A DNA stretch of 9,498 bases from Bacteroidales bacterium (GTDB lineage: Bacteria; Bacteroidota; Bacteroidia; Bacteroidales; Bacteroidaceae): assembly GCA_004557285.1 (NCBI GenBank), contig SFEK01000074.1, positions 1-9,498 of the forward strand, given 5' to 3'. The notes beneath the pieces were generated by a model. It had not been told where the DNA came from. It saw only the letters and a list, made by a program, of their open reading frames with translations, and made no database searches. Within the stretch, counting starts at the first letter, position 1; each line of letters starts with the position of its first letter. Shown here one piece after another: positions 6,539 through 9,498 of this stretch. The position numbers and the translations under genes were made by a program.

Positions 6539-7615
6539 TCATTTTTTTACGACCTTGATGGTCTTGCCGTCCTTCTTCACGATGTTCACGCCTCTCTGCA
6601 GGCTCTTGGTGCGCACACCGTTGATGCTGTAGATGGCATCGGCATCGCTGTATCTACCCTCAGCAGCATTGTTGATGCCAGAGGTCGATGTGTTAGTCAC
6701 GTTGATCAATACATCGGGGCTATAGAAAGGCACAATAGGTGTTTCAGGCTGCAAGTCGGCCATAGCACAGGACATGATATCCTTGACAAGAATCTGTGCA
6801 GACTCGGCAAGGCTCTCGTCGGCAGTCACGTCAAAGGTAAGCACAGCACCCTCTTCACCGATGAACTTGTTGTCCTCGGCTGTCAGCTTGGCGGAAAGAC
6901 CCACAAAGATGTCACCATTGTCACGCACACCCTTGAGCACCTTGTGGTTGACGGTACGGTCGGTGGTGGCAAAAGAAGCCATATCGATGGTCAGACCTTC
7001 GGGCATGTTGATGAGGCACTCATAAGAAACCAGAGGCTCTGCAGAGTTGAGTTCCATGCTGATGGTCTTGGTTTCACCTGGAGCAATGCTCAGGTCACCG
7101 AATACAGGAGTGATGACGAAATCGTTGCTGTAGTAAGGAGAAACGAAATCGTCTTGTGCATAGCTTTCAAATTTGTAGGCTCCTTTCAGGGCTGAGAACA
7201 CAATGTCGCCTGTGGCTACAAGATTTTCATCAGCCTGCACATCAAAGCTGAACACCACATCACCCTCGCCCTGCGAAGGTGCTGTGCCTGCGACCAAGAA
7301 ATTACCAGTCTGTCCATCCCTGCCGCTGAAGACATATTCGGCATCAGCATAACGCTCGCCCACTTCGCATACATAATCGGCTATGCCAGCGTCATCAACT
7401 TTGTCAATCACGAATGAGAGTCCTTCGGGCAGCGTGATGGTGCCGCTGAATGACTTTACATCCACATCGTTTTCGAGTTTCAGACTGACAGTGGCCTTCT
7501 CACCGGGAGTGATGAACACCTTGTCGGCTGAAAACTTCATGGTCTGGGCTGAAGCGGCTCCTGATACCAACAGAAGAGCCAAAGCCGACAGGCCTTTGAG
7601 CATGTTTGTTTTCAT
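6539..7615 (-). CDS. Exported protein with two cohesin-like repeats and a T9SS-like C-terminal tail
   Basis: A 358-residue protein from ATG 7615. Residues 1-24 are a Sec signal peptide (MKTNMLKG, hydrophobic core, AASAQ cleavage region). Two related beta-rich repeats follow, about 27-168 and 170-308. Each has an I-T/A-PGE strand, a central T/N-x-PEGL motif (ITLPEGLSF and INMPEGLTI) and a late FxFDV/LTFDV-x-ADE strand. This is the layout of cohesin-type domains, where PGE and hydrophobic strand pairs recur. After a Ser/Thr/Asn linker (308-320), the last 35 residues (AIYSINGVRTKSLQRGVNIVKK then GKTIKVVKK) look like Prevotella T9SS sorting tails, which would place it on the cell surface or release it. 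The frame extends to a TTG at 7624, but ATG 7615 gives a normal signal peptide and follows an A-rich leader. It is downstream of the dockerin-like gene and ends at a strong terminator. Other immunoglobulin-like folds remain possible. Confidence 0.82.
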   Translation of the reverse strand: MKTNMLKGLSALALLLVSGAASAQTMKFSADKVFITPGEKATVSLKLENDVDVKSFSGTITLPEGLSFVIDKVDDAGIADYVCEVGERYADAEYVFSGRDGQTGNFLVAGTAPSQGEGDVVFSFDVQADENLVATGDIVFSALKGAYKFESYAQDDFVSPYYSNDFVITPVFGDLSIAPGETKTISMELNSAEPLVSYECLINMPEGLTIDMASFATTDRTVNHKVLKGVRDNGDIFVGLSAKLTAEDNKFIGEEGAVLTFDVTADESLAESAQILVKDIMSCAMADLQPETPIVPFYSPDVLINVTNTSTSGINNAAEGRYSDADAIYSINGVRTKSLQRGVNIVKKDGKTIKVVKK

Positions 7616-7659
7616 ATCATTCAATTTTTTTATGGATACTTTATTCTATTTGTGCAAGG

Positions 7660-7696
7660 GTCAAGAGCAATGACATTCCTATCATCGGCTCTCGAC
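7660..7696 (-). other. Hairpin between the dockerin-like and cohesin-like genes
   Basis: GTCAAGAGC (7660-7668) and GCTCTCGAC (7688-7696) pair over 9 bp with one G-U pair in the minus-strand RNA, and the stem can continue inward past a bulge by about six more pairs. No T-run follows and no promoter box is visible in the 104-nt gap. A partial terminator or an mRNA processing or stability element that sets the ratio of the two products is more likely than a full stop. Confidence 0.45.
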
Positions 7697-7719
7697 TCTG
7701 CATAATATTAATAACTCAA

Positions 7720-9498
7720 TTACTTGTTTCTATAGAGTTTTAAGAACTCGTTGAGGTCTCTTGTGTCAACCTTGCCGTCGTTGTTCAGGTCGCTCTGCTC
7801 CCTCATGGCCTTGATGTCCTCGGTCTCATCCTCGCTTGCGCCATTGACAACAAACTCTTCAATGATTTCAAAGTCAAGGGCATCAAGTGCCTTGTCGCCG
7901 TTTACATCGCCGGGAACCTCCTGAGCAGCCTTGTCGGCAGCCTTGGCATCCTCCACGATTTGGGCAATCGCAGCAGAGATGGCCTTGAGGTCAACATTAA
8001 TAATCTGGTTCTTGACGGTCTCTTCATTGAGGTCGTGGTTGGCATAGTGAGAGTCACGTGAGTTCTTCACGGCATCGAATGACACAGCATCCAGCTTGCC
8101 GGTAAATTCAGCAACCACCTCAGGAGAAACCAGTTCAGCCACCTCAGCCTTAGCTGCTGTAAGTTCATCCTCCACAGCTTTAATGGCATCGTTCACCACG
8201 ATGAGGGCAGCCTCGTTGGCAAGGTAAGTGGTATAGTTCTTAACAATCCAAAGTTGATCCTTGAGTCTTGCTATTTCTTCATCGATTTCTTCCTGATGTA
8301 TGCCGGCATCAAATCCATAGCCCTGAAGCTTGGTTTCCAATGCTTTAACATCCTCATTGATGGTATTCAGCATAGGAATCAAGACAGAGGTATAGTTTGG
8401 ATCAACGTTAGCCTTGGCTATAGACCACTCGATCTTCAAGTTAGTAATCTTCTCAGCACTTTCATCGTAGGCATTTACCTGATTGTCAATCTCTGTAAGC
8501 TTGCCATAGATAGGATTCAGGTCATTGGCGATTTCCTTTACATAGTCAGCGATGTCGCACTGCTTGGGATCGGTTGAATTCCAGTGACTGTTGATCTTGT
8601 TCGATGCAGGAGTATAATAGGATGTTCTCAAACCACCAATCTTGGTCACAGCCTGCGTTGCCAGGTAAGAATCGGCCTTTGCGCCACCAGCAGAATACTT
8701 GCCATTAGCATTAGTGAGCATTCTGTCTGCATAAGCCAACGTACCCACAGAATACCTATCGGCTGTCAAATAGTTGTATGCTGCCTGGTTAGCCGCACCT
8801 CTTGCTGTCTGAGTAGCTGTTACAATGCTTGTCAAAGCAGCATCAACCTCAGTCTTGTAGGTGTCATAATCAAAGCTGCCTGTACCATCCTTCACCTCAT
8901 CGTATGCTGAAGCAGCATTTTTCTTGGTAGTCTCAATTTTGTAAGCATAGTCAAATACATTGGCCAACTCAGTATCTATGGCATCTATGGCAGTTTGGTC
9001 AGTCTCAATACCGGGGATGGTCTTGTAACCATTGATGCGGTTCACCATTTCTGCATACTGGTTGAGAGCTGAAGTGATGTCAGCAGTCAGTGTATTGTAC
9101 TTGGTTTCGTTCTGAGCAATGATTTCGGCCACCTTCTCACCCTGAGAGTCACCCCAAATCTTAAGGATTTCACCATCAATGTTGCCGAGTTCCTCCATTA
9201 CTGTTGCATAGGCAGTAACACGCTGAGCGTAGGTAGTCAAATTCTTGATGACATCCAGTCTAACCTGCAGTTTGGCAAACAGCTGCTCATACTTGGCCTG
9301 TGTTTCGGGCTGACCGGTATAGAGTTCTGTAATCTGCGCACTGTATTTATTCAAATCCTCCTGCACCTTGGCGCACTCTGCATCCTGCACGGTCTTGGCA
9401 GAAGCTGTCAATGTGCTCATGGCAGCGCCCAAATTGGTATTATAGGTGTTATAAGGAGTCTCAAACACAGTACCAGGATCATCGATTTGTGACTTGTC
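7720..9498 (-). CDS. Long helical, probably exported protein with C-terminal dockerin-like calcium-binding module (5' end outside window)
   Basis: The frame is open to the window edge, giving 592 visible residues; signal peptide and start are not seen. A GTG at 9468 is an internal valine, since the frame continues upstream without a break. The first 520 or so residues are rich in Ala, Glu, Lys, Asn, Thr and Ile with heptad-like spacing, consistent with long helices or coiled coil, and I recognise no enzyme motif. The last 64 residues (7723-7914) form a dockerin-like pair of calcium loops: DVNGDKALDALD (codons from 7908) and DLNNDGKVDTRD (from 7791), 39 residues apart and each followed by a helix. 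Loop 2 matches the DxNxDGxxDxxD pattern fully; loop 1 has Lys in place of Gly at position 6. The protein ends at LYRNK with no T9SS-like tail, unlike its neighbour. Surface location and calcium binding are inferred. Confidence 0.8.
   Translation of the reverse strand, partial: DKSQIDDPGTVFETPYNTYNTNLGAAMSTLTASAKTVQDAECAKVQEDLNKYSAQITELYTGQPETQAKYEQLFAKLQVRLDVIKNLTTYAQRVTAYATVMEELGNIDGEILKIWGDSQGEKVAEIIAQNETKYNTLTADITSALNQYAEMVNRINGYKTIPGIETDQTAIDAIDTELANVFDYAYKIETTKKNAASAYDEVKDGTGSFDYDTYKTEVDAALTSIVTATQTARGAANQAAYNYLTADRYSVGTLAYADRMLTNANGKYSAGGAKADSYLATQAVTKIGGLRTSYYTPASNKINSHWNSTDPKQCDIADYVKEIANDLNPIYGKLTEIDNQVNAYDESAEKITNLKIEWSIAKANVDPNYTSVLIPMLNTINEDVKALETKLQGYGFDAGIHQEEIDEEIARLKDQLWIVKNYTTYLANEAALIVVNDAIKAVEDELTAAKAEVAELVSPEVVAEFTGKLDAVSFDAVKNSRDSHYANHDLNEETVKNQIINVDLKAISAAIAQIVEDAKAADKAAQEVPGDVNGDKALDALDFEIIEEFVVNGASEDETEDIKAMREQSDLNNDGKVDTRDLNEFLKLYRNK

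Noticed and set aside
6446..7195. A 249-codon open frame on the plus strand
   Set aside because: It runs across the 3' UTR and then antisense to the cohesin-like gene, with no signal peptide or known motif. The hairpin and T-tract direction support minus-strand genes only.
9466..9468. GTG as start of the dockerin-like protein
   Set aside because: The frame stays open to the window edge, and no signal peptide follows the GTG, so it is an internal valine codon.

Overview
All genes in this window read on the minus strand, so gene order runs from high to low coordinates. The content points to a Bacteroidales genome, most likely Prevotella or a close relative. The evidence is the run rlmN - DUF4837 lipoprotein - pdxA - LPG-synthase-type membrane protein - sigma-54 activator - lptE, together with TAnnTTTG-type promoter boxes, mostly A-rich leaders in place of Shine-Dalgarno sequences, and a C-terminal tail like the type IX secretion (T9SS) sorting tails of Prevotella surface proteins. 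The genus is an inference.

Right part (6539-9498): two genes for probably exported proteins. The upstream gene (7720-9498, 5' end outside the window) encodes a long, mostly helical protein ending in a two-loop, dockerin-like calcium-binding module. About 100 nt downstream is a gene (6539-7615) for a signal-peptide protein with two cohesin-like beta repeats and a T9SS-like C-terminal tail. The adjacency of a dockerin-like and a cohesin-like protein is the most interesting feature of the window; that they bind each other is a hypothesis.

Middle (6104-6538): a 435-nt gene-free stretch. It holds a structured 3' UTR, a strong hairpin terminator followed by a T-rich tract (6327-6368), a second perfect 9-bp inverted repeat (6256-6278), and two candidate promoters facing rlmN.

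Left part (1-6103): a compact housekeeping and envelope cluster. RlmN is a radical-SAM 23S rRNA/tRNA methyltransferase. It is followed by a Cys- and Met-rich DUF4837 lipoprotein whose start overlaps the rlmN stop, then PdxA (pyridoxal phosphate synthesis), a polytopic flippase-like membrane protein, a sigma-54-type activator with no receiver domain, and the LPS-assembly lipoprotein LptE, cut by the left edge. Gaps of 56 and 119 nt before pdxA and before the sigma-54 activator each contain a TAnnTTTG box, so internal promoters may split the cluster. Three envelope proteins sit beside one RpoN-dependent activator, which suggests an envelope-related role for that regulator. I saw no tRNA, rRNA, CRISPR array, insertion sequence or other mobile element.
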